Shown: positions 18,575 to 25,504 of the stretch, piece after piece | Position numbering within the stretch: the stretch's first letter is position 1 | Layout of the letters: the number at the start of each line of letters is the position of its first letter | Assembly (NCBI RefSeq): GCF_003992055.1 | Contig: NZ_RQVD01000015.1 | Location: 1 to 41,621, forward strand | Source of the DNA: Veillonella sp. CHU740 | GTDB taxonomy: Bacteria > Bacillota > Negativicutes > Veillonellales > Veillonellaceae | Direction of reading: 5' to 3' | DNA: 41,621 bases | Made by a program: the position numbers and the translations under genes | Notes under the pieces: model-generated | Told to the model about the DNA's origin: nothing | Seen by the model: only the letters and a program-made list of their open reading frames with translations | The model's database searches: none

Positions 18575-19370
18575 TATTACGATTGGACAGTACTTCCCAG
18601 GGAACTCTGTGCTGCATCGCATGGATCCACGGGCGAAAATTATGGCTACCATGCTCTTTATCGTAGCTATCTTTTTTGCGGATAGCTTGGTGACGTACAG
18701 TATTGTAGCTGCCTTTACGTTTGGCTGTATGGCGCTATCTCGGTTGCCACTGCGATTGATTTGGCTATCGATTAAGCCATTGTGGGTAATCATTGTATTT
18801 ACGTTGGCGATTCATATCTTTACTACACCAGGGGAGTACCTATTCTCCTACGGTTGGCTTCATATTAGTCGCGAAGGTCTTAACTTAGGGGGCCTCATGG
18901 CAGCACGATTGATTTTCTTAATCGTCTTTTCCTCCTTGTTGACCTATACAACGTCGCCGATTCGATTGACGGATGGTATTGAGCGGTTGTTGAATCCTTG
19001 GAAACGCATTGGTGTCCCAGCTCATGAACTAGCGATGATGATGACCATCGCTTTGCGCTTTATCCCTACATTACTAGAGGAAACAGATCGCATTATGAAA
19101 GCCCAAGAATCTCGTGGTGCAGACTTTACGACCGGGTCCTTGGTGAAACGGGCTAAGAATATGGTGCCTTTATTAGTGCCATTATTTATCAGCGCCTTTC
19201 GTAGAGCTGATGAGTTAGCGGTAGCTATGGAATCTCGTTGCTATCGTGGTGGCGAAGGTCGTACCCGTATGAAAGAACTGAGCTATTCTAACTTGGATTT
19301 CTATGGCGTAGGAGCAGTGGTTGTAGTTAGTCTATTACTCGCCGTATTGCGTTGGGGCTTTGGTATATGA
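18564..19370 (+). CDS. ecfT: ECF transporter transmembrane subunit EcfT
   Basis: EcfT is the membrane scaffold joining the two ATPases to a swappable S subunit. The 268-residue product has several hydrophobic segments from about residue 25 to 120 and one at the C-terminus. The two cytosolic coupling motifs are visible as QESRGADF and MESRCYRGG (the Ala/Ser-Arg-Gly type). It starts MLSDITIGQYFPGNSVLHRMDPRAKI, the family N-terminus. AAGGAGG overlaps the end of ecfA2. Confidence 0.95.
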   Translation: MLSDITIGQYFPGNSVLHRMDPRAKIMATMLFIVAIFFADSLVTYSIVAAFTFGCMALSRLPLRLIWLSIKPLWVIIVFTLAIHIFTTPGEYLFSYGWLHISREGLNLGGLMAARLIFLIVFSSLLTYTTSPIRLTDGIERLLNPWKRIGVPAHELAMMMTIALRFIPTLLEETDRIMKAQESRGADFTTGSLVKRAKNMVPLLVPLFISAFRRADELAVAMESRCYRGGEGRTRMKELSYSNLDFYGVGAVVVVSLLLAVLRWGFGI

Positions 19371-20158
19371 CAGAGGGTATGAGAACGATACAGCTTATCG
19401 TTGCCTATGATGGGACGGAGCTATGTGGATACCAACGACAACAGAATGGTCCTACAGTGCAAGGCTATTTGGAAGAAGCCTTATCCAAAGTTTGTAATGA
19501 ACCTATCACAATTTATGGTTCATCTCGTACCGATGCAGGAGTACATGCGAGGGGACAAGTAGTGGCTTTCACCACGATGGGGAAGATTCCCGTCCACAAC
19601 TTGATGCGCGCCCTCATCGCACATATGCCACCATACATTGTGGTTCGTGAGGCCAAGGAATTGCCATCAGATTGGACACCCCATCAGTATGTGAAAGGCA
19701 AAGAATATATCTATACCATTCATAATGATGCTGTTGTGGATCCTTTGCAGCTGCGCTATGCCTACCATGTGCGCAAGCCTTTGGATATAGAAGCGATGGC
19801 ACAAGCGGGGAGAGCGTTGGAGGGAACGCATAATTTTAGTTCTTTTAAAGGGCACAATACAACGGTACAAGATCCAGTGAAAACGATGTACGCTGTGAAA
19901 GTGCAGCAACAAGGCCCTACTGTGCGTATTCATGTCATCGGCGATGGATTTGTGTATCACATGGTGCGGAATATGGCAGGCTTCTTGGTGGATGTAGGCT
20001 TAGGTCGCTTTCACCCAGAGGATGTACCACGTATTATCGCTGGAGAGAACCGGCAGTTAATCGGCAAAACAGCGCCAGCACATGGCCTATGTTTAGATAC
20101 TGTATTTCTAGATACAGATAGTTTGGACGCCGCCGTGGCTAGATTCTCTCATATATAA
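19367..20158 (+). CDS. truA: tRNA pseudouridine(38-40) synthase TruA
   Basis: TruA isomerises uridines 38-40 in the anticodon stem-loop. The 263-residue product has IQLIVAYDGTELCGYQRQ, the catalytic Asp in SSRTDAGVHARGQV, and the C-terminal DGFVYHMVRNMAGFLVDVGLGR. The ATG at 19367 overlaps the ecfT stop as ATGA; another ATG at 19379 is possible. ecfA-ecfA-ecfT-truA is a frequent Firmicutes gene order. Confidence 0.94.
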   Translation: MTEGMRTIQLIVAYDGTELCGYQRQQNGPTVQGYLEEALSKVCNEPITIYGSSRTDAGVHARGQVVAFTTMGKIPVHNLMRALIAHMPPYIVVREAKELPSDWTPHQYVKGKEYIYTIHNDAVVDPLQLRYAYHVRKPLDIEAMAQAGRALEGTHNFSSFKGHNTTVQDPVKTMYAVKVQQQGPTVRIHVIGDGFVYHMVRNMAGFLVDVGLGRFHPEDVPRIIAGENRQLIGKTAPAHGLCLDTVFLDTDSLDAAVARFSHI

Positions 20159-20297
20159 ATGAGTAGGCGAATCGCCTCTTCTATCCTGCATAGATAGAGG
20201 TAAAGTGTATAAAAATCCTATACCATATAGGTAGTAATAATATATAGTAGTAGATAGTAAGATCGCTTAGCCATACGGTTAGGCAGAGGAGGTTATG

Positions 20298-20603
20298 ATG
20301 AAAGAAGACGGAATCCACACACACATTGCGATTAAAATGCCAGAGTATGTGATCGATGTAGATGCATTGGTCAATGATCCTGTGAATCGCCGTAAGTTGG
20401 CGCGTTTCATTATGAAACGTCATTTAGACATGGATACAATCATTGATGAATTTGTGGCAAATCCAGAGAACGAAGCGGAATTGATGCGCTTTGCTGCATC
20501 TGTGGTGTTCTCTAAAACAGGTCGCGATATGATGAATGAAATGAGCGATGATGTATTGCCATTATTCTTTGAAGAAGCCGTATACGAAGACGATTTATTA
20601 TAA
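20298..20603 (+). CDS. Small acidic protein of unknown function
   Basis: I do not recognise this 101-residue protein. It is acidic and probably all-helical, with no membrane segment, signal peptide or cysteine. Visible features are KMPEYVIDVDALVNDPVNRRKLARFIMKRH and an acidic C-terminal tail (EEAVYEDDLL). AGGAGG (20287-20292) ends 5 nt before the ATG at 20298, better than the ATG at 20295. It follows truA by 139 nt that contain short hairpins, and it ends at a strong terminator. A cytoplasmic adaptor or regulatory role is only a guess. Confidence 0.75.
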   Translation: MKEDGIHTHIAIKMPEYVIDVDALVNDPVNRRKLARFIMKRHLDMDTIIDEFVANPENEAELMRFAASVVFSKTGRDMMNEMSDDVLPLFFEEAVYEDDLL

Positions 20604-20619
20604 GTAATAGGCATATAAA

Positions 20620-20659
20620 AAAGAGGAACGTTGATGTTGTTTCATCAACGTTCCTCTTT
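20620..20659 (+). terminator. Strong bidirectional terminator after the unknown small gene
   Basis: AAAGAGGAACGTTGATG (20620-20636) is the exact reverse complement of 20643-20659, with loop TTGTTT. T-rich flanks on one side and an A-run on the other let it work for both this gene and the converging permease gene. Confidence 0.9.
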
Positions 20660-20665
20660 GTATAT

Positions 20666-20693
20666 AAGGGCGTATGTGACTACGTCCCTTTTG
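20666..20693. terminator. Second hairpin between convergent genes
   Basis: AAGGGCGTA pairs with TACGTCCCTT with one bulged A, followed by TTTTGT on the forward strand. It lies 30 nt after the stop of the reverse permease gene and probably adds to termination. Confidence 0.6.
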
Positions 20694-20722
20694 TATAGGT
20701 ATTGTATGTTTACAGTTTATGA

Positions 20723-22093
20723 TTACTCGAACCAAATGTATTTAGCTAATACGATAGCACCTAATACATACATAAACCAGTGTACATCTTTATGACGTCC
20801 AGTGATGAACTTCATTAATGGATATACGATTAAACCTGCTGCTACACCATTCGCAATGCTGTATGTAAACGGCATTAATACAATCACTAGGTACGCAGGG
20901 AAACCTTCTGTCCAATCGGAGAAATCGATTTCACGAATAGCTTCCATCATCAACGCACCTACTAAGATGAGTACGGGAGCTGTGGCTGCATTCGGCACTA
21001 AGGCAATAAGAGGAGCAAAGAATAAGCAAAGGATGAACATGATACCGCAAGTTACAGCTGTCAAACCTGTTCGCCCACCAGCACCGACACCAGCAGCACT
21101 TTCAACGAAGGCTGTAATGGTACTGGAACCTAGCATTGCCCCGAAACTAACGCCAAGGGAGTCTACAATCATGGCTTTACCAAGACCAGGGAATTCACCT
21201 TTTTTCGGATCTGCAATGCCTGCTTTAGAGGCCGTCGCAATCAAGGTACCCATAGAGTCAAACAATTCTACGAAGGTGAAAGAGAAAATAATCGTCACCA
21301 GGCCTACATGGAAGGCAGATGCAATATCTAATTCCATAAAGGCTACTTTACTGAAATCAGGAATGGCCATAATGCTCATAGAGTCTGGCAACGTAGCTAC
21401 GCCAGTGGCATAGGCCAGGATAGATGTGGTGATGACACCAATCAATAGAGAGCCTGGTACACGGCGAGCCATCAAGGCTGCAGAGAAGAACAATCCGAAT
21501 AAGGATAATAGTACTTCTGGATTGCCTAAGTTACCAAGTGTCAATAATGTTTCAGAAGGAGCAGGAGCACCGTGTCCTTTCGCGCTGACAATATCATTTA
21601 ACGTACCTGGTTGTAAAGATAAAGCAATGGTCATAAGGCCAGATAGTTTTAAACCAATGATACAAATGAATAAGCCAATCCCTACGGTAATGGCAATTTT
21701 TAATGATGTAGGAATTGCTTCGATGATGAGTTGACGAATTCTTGTTAATGTGAGCACAAGGAATACAAGACCGGATATGAATACGGCACCTAATGCTGTT
21801 TGCCAACTCAATCCCATACCGAGAACAACGGTAAATGAATAGAATGCTAATAGCCCTACACCTGGTGCTAAGGCAATTGGATAGTTGACAAATACGCCCA
21901 TAGCGATTGTGACTAAACCACCACCTAAGGCTGTGGCAATTAATACGGCATCTTTATCCATACCAGCTAAACTTAATAAGTTTGGCGCAAGCAATAGAAT
22001 GTATGCCATGGTAATAAATGTAGTAAGCCCGGCAAGGACTTCCGTACGGATCGTAGTATTTCGCTCTTTTAGTGCGAATAACCGTTCTAACAT
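20723..22093 (-). CDS. NCS2 purine permease, AzgA/PbuG type
   Basis: A proton-coupled purine (hypoxanthine/guanine or adenine) importer of the AzgA branch of NCS2. The 456-residue product has 12-14 hydrophobic segments and the branch motifs GLTTFITMAYILLLAPNLL, ALAPGVGLLAFYSF, DSMGTLIATASKAG, VDSLGVSFGAMLGSSTITAFVESAAGVGAGGRTGLTAV and MEAIREIDFSD. The frame runs to 22171, but AGGAGG sits 6 nt before the ATG at 22093. I found no purine riboswitch core upstream, so control is not evident. Confidence 0.92.
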   Translation of the reverse strand: MLERLFALKERNTTIRTEVLAGLTTFITMAYILLLAPNLLSLAGMDKDAVLIATALGGGLVTIAMGVFVNYPIALAPGVGLLAFYSFTVVLGMGLSWQTALGAVFISGLVFLVLTLTRIRQLIIEAIPTSLKIAITVGIGLFICIIGLKLSGLMTIALSLQPGTLNDIVSAKGHGAPAPSETLLTLGNLGNPEVLLSLFGLFFSAALMARRVPGSLLIGVITTSILAYATGVATLPDSMSIMAIPDFSKVAFMELDIASAFHVGLVTIIFSFTFVELFDSMGTLIATASKAGIADPKKGEFPGLGKAMIVDSLGVSFGAMLGSSTITAFVESAAGVGAGGRTGLTAVTCGIMFILCLFFAPLIALVPNAATAPVLILVGALMMEAIREIDFSDWTEGFPAYLVIVLMPFTYSIANGVAAGLIVYPLMKFITGRHKDVHWFMYVLGAIVLAKYIWFE

Positions 22094-22315
22094 GGTACCC
22101 CTCCTAGAAATAAACAATAGTACTTCCTTATTGTAGCACAGTACACATGGATAATATAGAGGGTTTGGCAAAATTTATTCAAAAAAATTATAAAAGTTTT
22201 ATTTTTTATAATTATATTTAATAAATAGATAATGAAAAGTTAACAAAGGCATATATAGAATTTGCGAGGTGTAAAAAACTTTATTTATAGTATTATATAT
22301 TCATATAGTGGAGTG

Positions 22316-22344
22316 TATATATGCGTTTTATGCATTATATATGC
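22316..22344 (+). repeat. Pair of 9-bp direct repeats upstream of the rrf2 promoter
   Basis: TATATATGC occurs at 22316-22324 and again at 22336-22344, 20 bp apart (about two helical turns), ending 11 nt before the -35 box. This spacing suits a regulator binding one DNA face; chance in AT-rich DNA is not excluded. Confidence 0.35.
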
Positions 22345-22355
22345 AGATTAATATA

Positions 22356-22384
22356 TAGACAAATTTCGGTATTCTTTATATAAT
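22356..22384 (+). promoter_or_regulatory. Promoter of the rrf2-marR operon
   Basis: -35 TAGACA (22356-22361), 17-nt spacer, -10 TATAAT (22379-22384). Five of six and six of six consensus matches. Confidence 0.75.
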
Positions 22385-22426
22385 ACTAAACAAGGAATAA
22401 ATCCTACTTTTGAAGAGGTATTATTT

Positions 22427-22843
22427 ATGAAAATTTCTACTAAAGGTCGATATGCACTTAGAGTGTTAGTAGACTTAGCAGAACATAGTAAGGATCGTAA
22501 TGTATCCATTCGGGAACTAGCAGAGCGCCAAAAAATTTCTGATAAATATTTAGAAGGAATTGTGGCTCGCTTAGGTGCCGCTGGTTATGTAAAGAGTGTG
22601 CGTGGTAAATATGGTGGGTACCAGCTCACAAAAGAACCAAAAGACTATACGGTATATGATATTTTAGCAGCTACGGAGGATTCCATTGCTGTTGTGGCTT
22701 GTCTAGAAGACGAGGTCAATACATGTCCGTTAAGCGAAGGTTGTCGTACATTGCCATTATGGGAACATTTACAAAATCACTTACGAGAGTATATGCAAAG
22801 TTTAACATTACAAGACGTAATCGATCGTCATTTTACAGTGTAG
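22427..22843 (+). CDS. Rrf2-family transcriptional regulator with three-cysteine motif
   Basis: Rrf2 proteins (IscR, CymR, NsrR) are dimeric winged-helix regulators, many of them Fe-S sensors. The 138-residue product begins MKISTKGRYALRVLVDLAEH and has the recognition region ISDKYLEGIVARLGAAGYVKSVRGKYGGYQL. Three cysteines lie as C-x7-C-x5-C in ACLEDEVNTCPLSEGC, the position of the cluster ligands in IscR/NsrR. It could sense Fe-S or NO, or act like CymR. It is 31 nt upstream of the marR gene and probably co-transcribed. Confidence 0.9.
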   Translation: MKISTKGRYALRVLVDLAEHSKDRNVSIRELAERQKISDKYLEGIVARLGAAGYVKSVRGKYGGYQLTKEPKDYTVYDILAATEDSIAVVACLEDEVNTCPLSEGCRTLPLWEHLQNHLREYMQSLTLQDVIDRHFTV

Positions 22844-22874
22844 TTTGTAAGGGAATGAGTAAGGGAAGAGAAAG

Positions 22875-23312
22875 ATGAAAAAAGAGAATCAAATGAATTT
22901 GGAAAGCCAACTGGCGTTTCCTCTGTACATTACGGCGAAAGAAGTAATTCGCTCCTTTCAACCTGTGTTGTCTGCGTTGGACTTAACGTACACGCAATAC
23001 CTAGTGATGATGGTCATTTGGGAATACAAGACAGCAAATTTGAAAATGATTGGAGATAGAATTAGCCTAGACTCTGGTACATTGACACCATTGTTACGCA
23101 AATTAGAAGCGAAAGGCTTTATCACTCGTGAACGATTCAGAGGAGATGGCCGCTCCATGGTGATTCAATTGACCGCAAAAGGTCAGTCCTTGCAGAAAAA
23201 AGTGAAACATTTACCGAATGTGATGGACGATGCAATTGGATTGTCTGCAGAGGAAGAACAAACATTGCGTGCCTTATTAGCAAAGATGATGCGCAATATA
23301 GGTGCGAAATAA
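22875..23312 (+). CDS. MarR-family regulator of the OhrR branch, lacking the redox cysteine
   Basis: The 145-residue product resembles OhrR: LESQLAFPLYITAKEV, then LDLTYTQYLVMMVIWE, the winged helix ISLDSGTLTPLLRKLEAKGFITRER, and the wing GDGRSMVIQLT. OhrR senses organic peroxide through a cysteine in the N-terminal motif LxxQLCFALY. Here that position is alanine (QLAFPLY), and the whole protein has no cysteine, so thiol sensing is not possible. It may bind a ligand or act constitutively. It shares an operon with rrf2 and lies upstream of an MFS exporter. Confidence 0.88.
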   Translation: MKKENQMNLESQLAFPLYITAKEVIRSFQPVLSALDLTYTQYLVMMVIWEYKTANLKMIGDRISLDSGTLTPLLRKLEAKGFITRERFRGDGRSMVIQLTAKGQSLQKKVKHLPNVMDDAIGLSAEEEQTLRALLAKMMRNIGAK

Positions 23313-23342
23313 GAAAGAGTATATAGATGACTCTTTTGTAAC

Positions 23343-23391
23343 ACATAGAGGATACTTGATGATGAGAAATCAGGTATCCTCTATGTTATTT
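23343..23391 (+). terminator. Terminator after marR
   Basis: ACATAGAGGATACTTGAT (23343-23360) pairs with 23369-23386 over 18 positions with one G-U pair and loop GATGAGAA. The tail TATTTGT is only moderately T-rich. Confidence 0.75.
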
Positions 23392-23468
23392 GTATGGGAA
23401 TAAAAGATGTGGAATCGCTCTTAGATATGTTACAATACATTCATAGATATATGTAAAGGATGTGAAGT

Positions 23469-24677
23469 ATGAAAGGATTACAGCAAACGGGGATGGTCGC
23501 TGTTTGGATATTGACAATTGGCATGTCCTTATTGGCGGTTTGTTATACCATGATCATTCCCTTTTTACCAGTCTATTTATTAGAACTCGGTGTGGAGCAG
23601 GAGGGCTTGGCCCTTTGGTCTGGACTTACCTTTTCCATATCGTTTTTTGTAGCAGCCGTGATGGCGCCTATATGGGGGCGTTTGGCAGATCGTCATGGCA
23701 AAAAATTGATGGCCATTCGGGCAGGGATACTCATCGGCGTGTCCTATTTGATTGGGGCTTTTGTGCAAGATGCATTTCAACTATTGTTAGTGCGCGCCTT
23801 TCAAGGGTTTGCCAATGGATTTATGCCTGCGGCGATGACCATGGTATCCCTATCAGTGCCGAAGGAACGAGTAGGCACGGCTATGGGAATATTTCAGATG
23901 GGCCTAGTTCTAGGCAATACGGTAGGACCTTTTACAGGTGGTCTTACAGAACTGGCCGTTGGAATGCGACCTGTCTTTTTGGTGGCGGGCATTACCTTGT
24001 TCATTGTGACAGCAGCCGTGGCTGTCTTTGTGAAAGAACCAATCGTAGAAACGGAGAAGCCTGTACAAGTGTCTTCGTTTATGGATGATCTGCGAGAAGC
24101 GAAGCGGAATCGCGTACTGATTCATATATTAGCACTCTACTTTGTAGTGCAGTCGGCTATGCTTATGCTACAGCCAATCGTGGCTATTTATGTAGGGGAT
24201 TTAAAAGGCTCTATGGAAGGAGCGGCCATGCTGGCAGGTTCTATTCTCAGCGGTGGCGGTGTCATGGGGATGATTACTACAAACTTATGGGCTGCCTATG
24301 GACAGCGGAAGGGATACTTTAAAGGGATATCCTATGCACTATTGGGCACAGGGATGGTCCTTATCTTGCAAAGTTTACCATTCGGCTTATGGTGGTTTGG
24401 AGCCTTGCAACTATTGATTGGTGTATTTATAGTTGGTATCTTCCCGTCATTAGGATCGGCGATGACCGTTAACACAGATCCATCTGTGCGAGGTCGTGTC
24501 TTTGGATTAGCCACCACAGCACAACAATTAGGCAATATGATGGGACCACTATTTGCGAGTCTAGTAGCCACATATTTCGGTATTTCCTATGTATTCTCCG
24601 TAGCGGGTTTAGGTATGGTTATCATTGGATATGTTGTACTGAAGGTGTATGGACGGCGGCCGAATATACAAGAATAG
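23469..24677 (+). CDS. MFS transporter, drug:H+ antiporter-like (DHA1)
   Basis: The 402-residue product is a 12-helix major facilitator. It shows motif A in APIWGRLADRHGKKLMAIRAG (loop 2-3), an RAFQGFANGFMPAAMTM helix 4, and a motif C-like GMGIFQMGLVLGNTVGPFTGG in helix 5, all characteristic of multidrug-type exporters. The central loop is VKEPIVETEKPVQVSS. The substrate is unknown. A possible -10 TACAAT (23431-23436) suggests its own promoter. Being downstream of marR, it is a candidate target of that regulator. Confidence 0.88.
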   Translation: MKGLQQTGMVAVWILTIGMSLLAVCYTMIIPFLPVYLLELGVEQEGLALWSGLTFSISFFVAAVMAPIWGRLADRHGKKLMAIRAGILIGVSYLIGAFVQDAFQLLLVRAFQGFANGFMPAAMTMVSLSVPKERVGTAMGIFQMGLVLGNTVGPFTGGLTELAVGMRPVFLVAGITLFIVTAAVAVFVKEPIVETEKPVQVSSFMDDLREAKRNRVLIHILALYFVVQSAMLMLQPIVAIYVGDLKGSMEGAAMLAGSILSGGGVMGMITTNLWAAYGQRKGYFKGISYALLGTGMVLILQSLPFGLWWFGALQLLIGVFIVGIFPSLGSAMTVNTDPSVRGRVFGLATTAQQLGNMMGPLFASLVATYFGISYVFSVAGLGMVIIGYVVLKVYGRRPNIQE

Positions 24678-24678
24678 G

Positions 24679-24738
24679 TTTTTCTATATTTCTAAGAAAA
24701 AGGCCCCCGAAGGGCCCTCTTCATTGGTATAATTAGAC
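24679..24738 (+). repeat. 60-bp direct repeat, copy A
   Basis: 57 of 60 bases match copy B at 25445-25504, in the same orientation. The repeat contains TTTTTCTATATTTCTAAG, a hairpin that reads as a terminator on the reverse strand, and TTCATTGGTATAATTAGAC. Copy A starts one base after the MFS stop codon. The two copies bracket the cupin gene. Confidence 0.93.
24697..24718 (-). terminator. Reverse-oriented UUCG terminator in repeat A
   Basis: On the reverse strand AGGGCCC-TTCG-GGGGCCT folds as a 6-bp stem with one G.G mismatch and a UUCG tetraloop, followed by TTTTT. No reverse-strand gene reads into it at this place; the matching hairpin in copy B is where the reverse-strand kinase gene ends. 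Confidence 0.6.
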
Positions 24739-24785
24739 TATAAAGAGTTACAGTATTTGTATTCTCCTAAAGAGAATTTGTCAAC

Positions 24786-24802
24786 TGATCTTGACAAGAT
24801 CA
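24786..24802. promoter_or_regulatory. 17-nt palindrome, candidate operator
   Basis: TGATCTTG (24786-24793), central A, CAAGATCA (24795-24802): perfect 8-bp arms. It lies about 140 nt upstream of the cupin promoter. The binding protein is unknown. Confidence 0.4.
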
Positions 24803-24944
24803 AATCGCATTGTTGCTATAAGAATTGGTTTGTTGTAAAATGAAGTTGGACAGCTAGACAAAATCCATAGTGATATCCCGTGCCACGCGGATGATCTATA
24901 TAATGAGTGGAACAACTACGGCGAAGGATATGAGGATGTTTACT

Positions 24945-24972
24945 TTGACTGAGCGGCCTAAAACAATATAAA
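24945..24972 (+). promoter_or_regulatory. Promoter of the cupin gene
   Basis: -35 TTGACT (24945-24950), 16-nt spacer, -10 TATAAA (24967-24972), then AAAGGAG 8 nt before the ATG at 25001. Confidence 0.6.
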
Positions 24973-25000
24973 ATACGAATTTCTGAAAGGAGCAAACATC

Positions 25001-25372
25001 ATGGCAAATGAAATCACAAACGATTTTGCAACGCGACGTTTTCGCATGGCAGATGTAGCAAAGGCGGGCAATGTCGCAACGCGCACGCCAATCTACAGCA
25101 CGGAGTCAACGAGCGGCGTCGTCTGGGTCATAAAGCCTGGGCAGATGATTCAGCCGCACGGTCACGCCAATGCAGATGATATATGGATCTGCATTGAGGG
25201 AGAGGGCGTCTTTTACCCTACCCCCGGAGAGGAGCACCCCATCGCGAAGGGCGATATCATCGTCTCAGCTAAGGGCATGTGCCACGGGATGAAAAATACA
25301 GGCACGAAAGACTTTGTCTTTGTCGGCATCCTCGCCCCCGTTCCTGCGGATTATTTCCGCATCGAGCCGTAA
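25001..25372 (+). CDS. Small cupin-domain protein, compositionally unlike its neighbours
   Basis: The 123-residue product is a single cupin barrel. Motif 1 is GQMIQPHGHANADDIWICIEGEG, with the two His ligands but Asp where most cupins have Glu, and motif 2 has GDIIV.A.GMCHGMKNTG with the third His. It probably binds a metal, and the reaction is unknown. Codons are visibly GC-rich (cgcacgcc, ctcgcccccg), unlike adjacent genes, which suggests transfer from a higher-GC relative. It sits alone between two 60-bp direct repeats with its own promoter and terminator. Confidence 0.85.
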   Translation: MANEITNDFATRRFRMADVAKAGNVATRTPIYSTESTSGVVWVIKPGQMIQPHGHANADDIWICIEGEGVFYPTPGEEHPIAKGDIIVSAKGMCHGMKNTGTKDFVFVGILAPVPADYFRIEP

Positions 25373-25402
25373 AGTGTCTGTAACAAAACAGCCCTTTAAA
25401 CT

Positions 25403-25449
25403 AAAAAAGCTATGAGTTGATTTTATATATTCAACTCATAGCTTTTTTT
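25403..25449 (+). terminator. Terminator of the cupin gene
   Basis: An 18-bp perfect stem (25403-25420 with 25431-25448) with loop TTTTATATAT and a run of seven T. The T-run runs directly into repeat B. Confidence 0.92.
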
Positions 25450-25504
25450 CTATATTTCTAAGAAAAAGGACCTCGAAGGGGCCTCTTCATTGGTATAATT
25501 AGAC
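25445..25504 (+). repeat. 60-bp direct repeat, copy B
   Basis: Matches copy A (24679-24738) at 57 of 60 bases; all three differences are inside the hairpin (A/C, T/C, G/C changes). Beyond it the sequences diverge: here the repeat end also forms inverted repeats CATTGGTA/TACCAATG and TTGGTATAATT/AATTATACCAA (to 25530). Confidence 0.93.
25463..25484 (-). terminator. Terminator of the two-component operon (in repeat B)
   Basis: On the reverse strand AGGCCCC-TTCG-AGGTCCT then TTTTT lies downstream of the kinase gene. Its stem has mismatches (C.T and C.A) that copy A does not have, so copy B is the weaker folding copy. Confidence 0.5.

Larger units (their letters stand above)
22094..22426. other. 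AT-rich divergent intergenic region
   Basis: 333 nt between the reverse permease gene and the rrf2 gene, strongly AT-rich (especially 22180-22260). It contains a good forward promoter for rrf2 at 22356-22384 and a 9-bp direct repeat just upstream of it. For the permease, TACAAT on the reverse strand (22130-22135) is a possible -10 without a clear -35. No gene is seen. Confidence 0.65.
24678..25000. other. Intergenic region upstream of the cupin gene
   Basis: 323 nt holding repeat A (24679-24738), a 17-nt palindrome (24786-24802), and the cupin promoter. At about 24834-24950 there is a short open stretch without a start codon that would encode an acidic, aromatic-rich tail ending in NNYGEGYEDVYFD. 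This may be the remnant of a gene brought in with the cupin cassette, or chance. No intact gene is seen. Confidence 0.55.

Noticed and set aside
20802-21413. Long forward frame antisense to the purine permease
   Set aside because: It mirrors the hydrophobic permease codons and has no ribosome binding site or family resemblance.
22094-22300. Purine riboswitch upstream of the NCS2 permease (reverse strand)
   Set aside because: I looked for the conserved core (such as GTTTCTACC and the paired loops) on the reverse strand and did not find it. The region is simply AT-rich.
23462-24088. Alternative 208-residue frame overlapping the MFS gene
   Set aside because: Its translation has no recognisable family, is rich in Cys/Arg/Gly/Ser, and overlaps a convincing 12-helix transporter with motif A.
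24679-25504. Cupin cassette as a transposon with terminal inverted repeats
   Set aside because: The flanking repeats are direct, not inverted, and there is no transposase gene inside, so it is not a standard IS or composite transposon.
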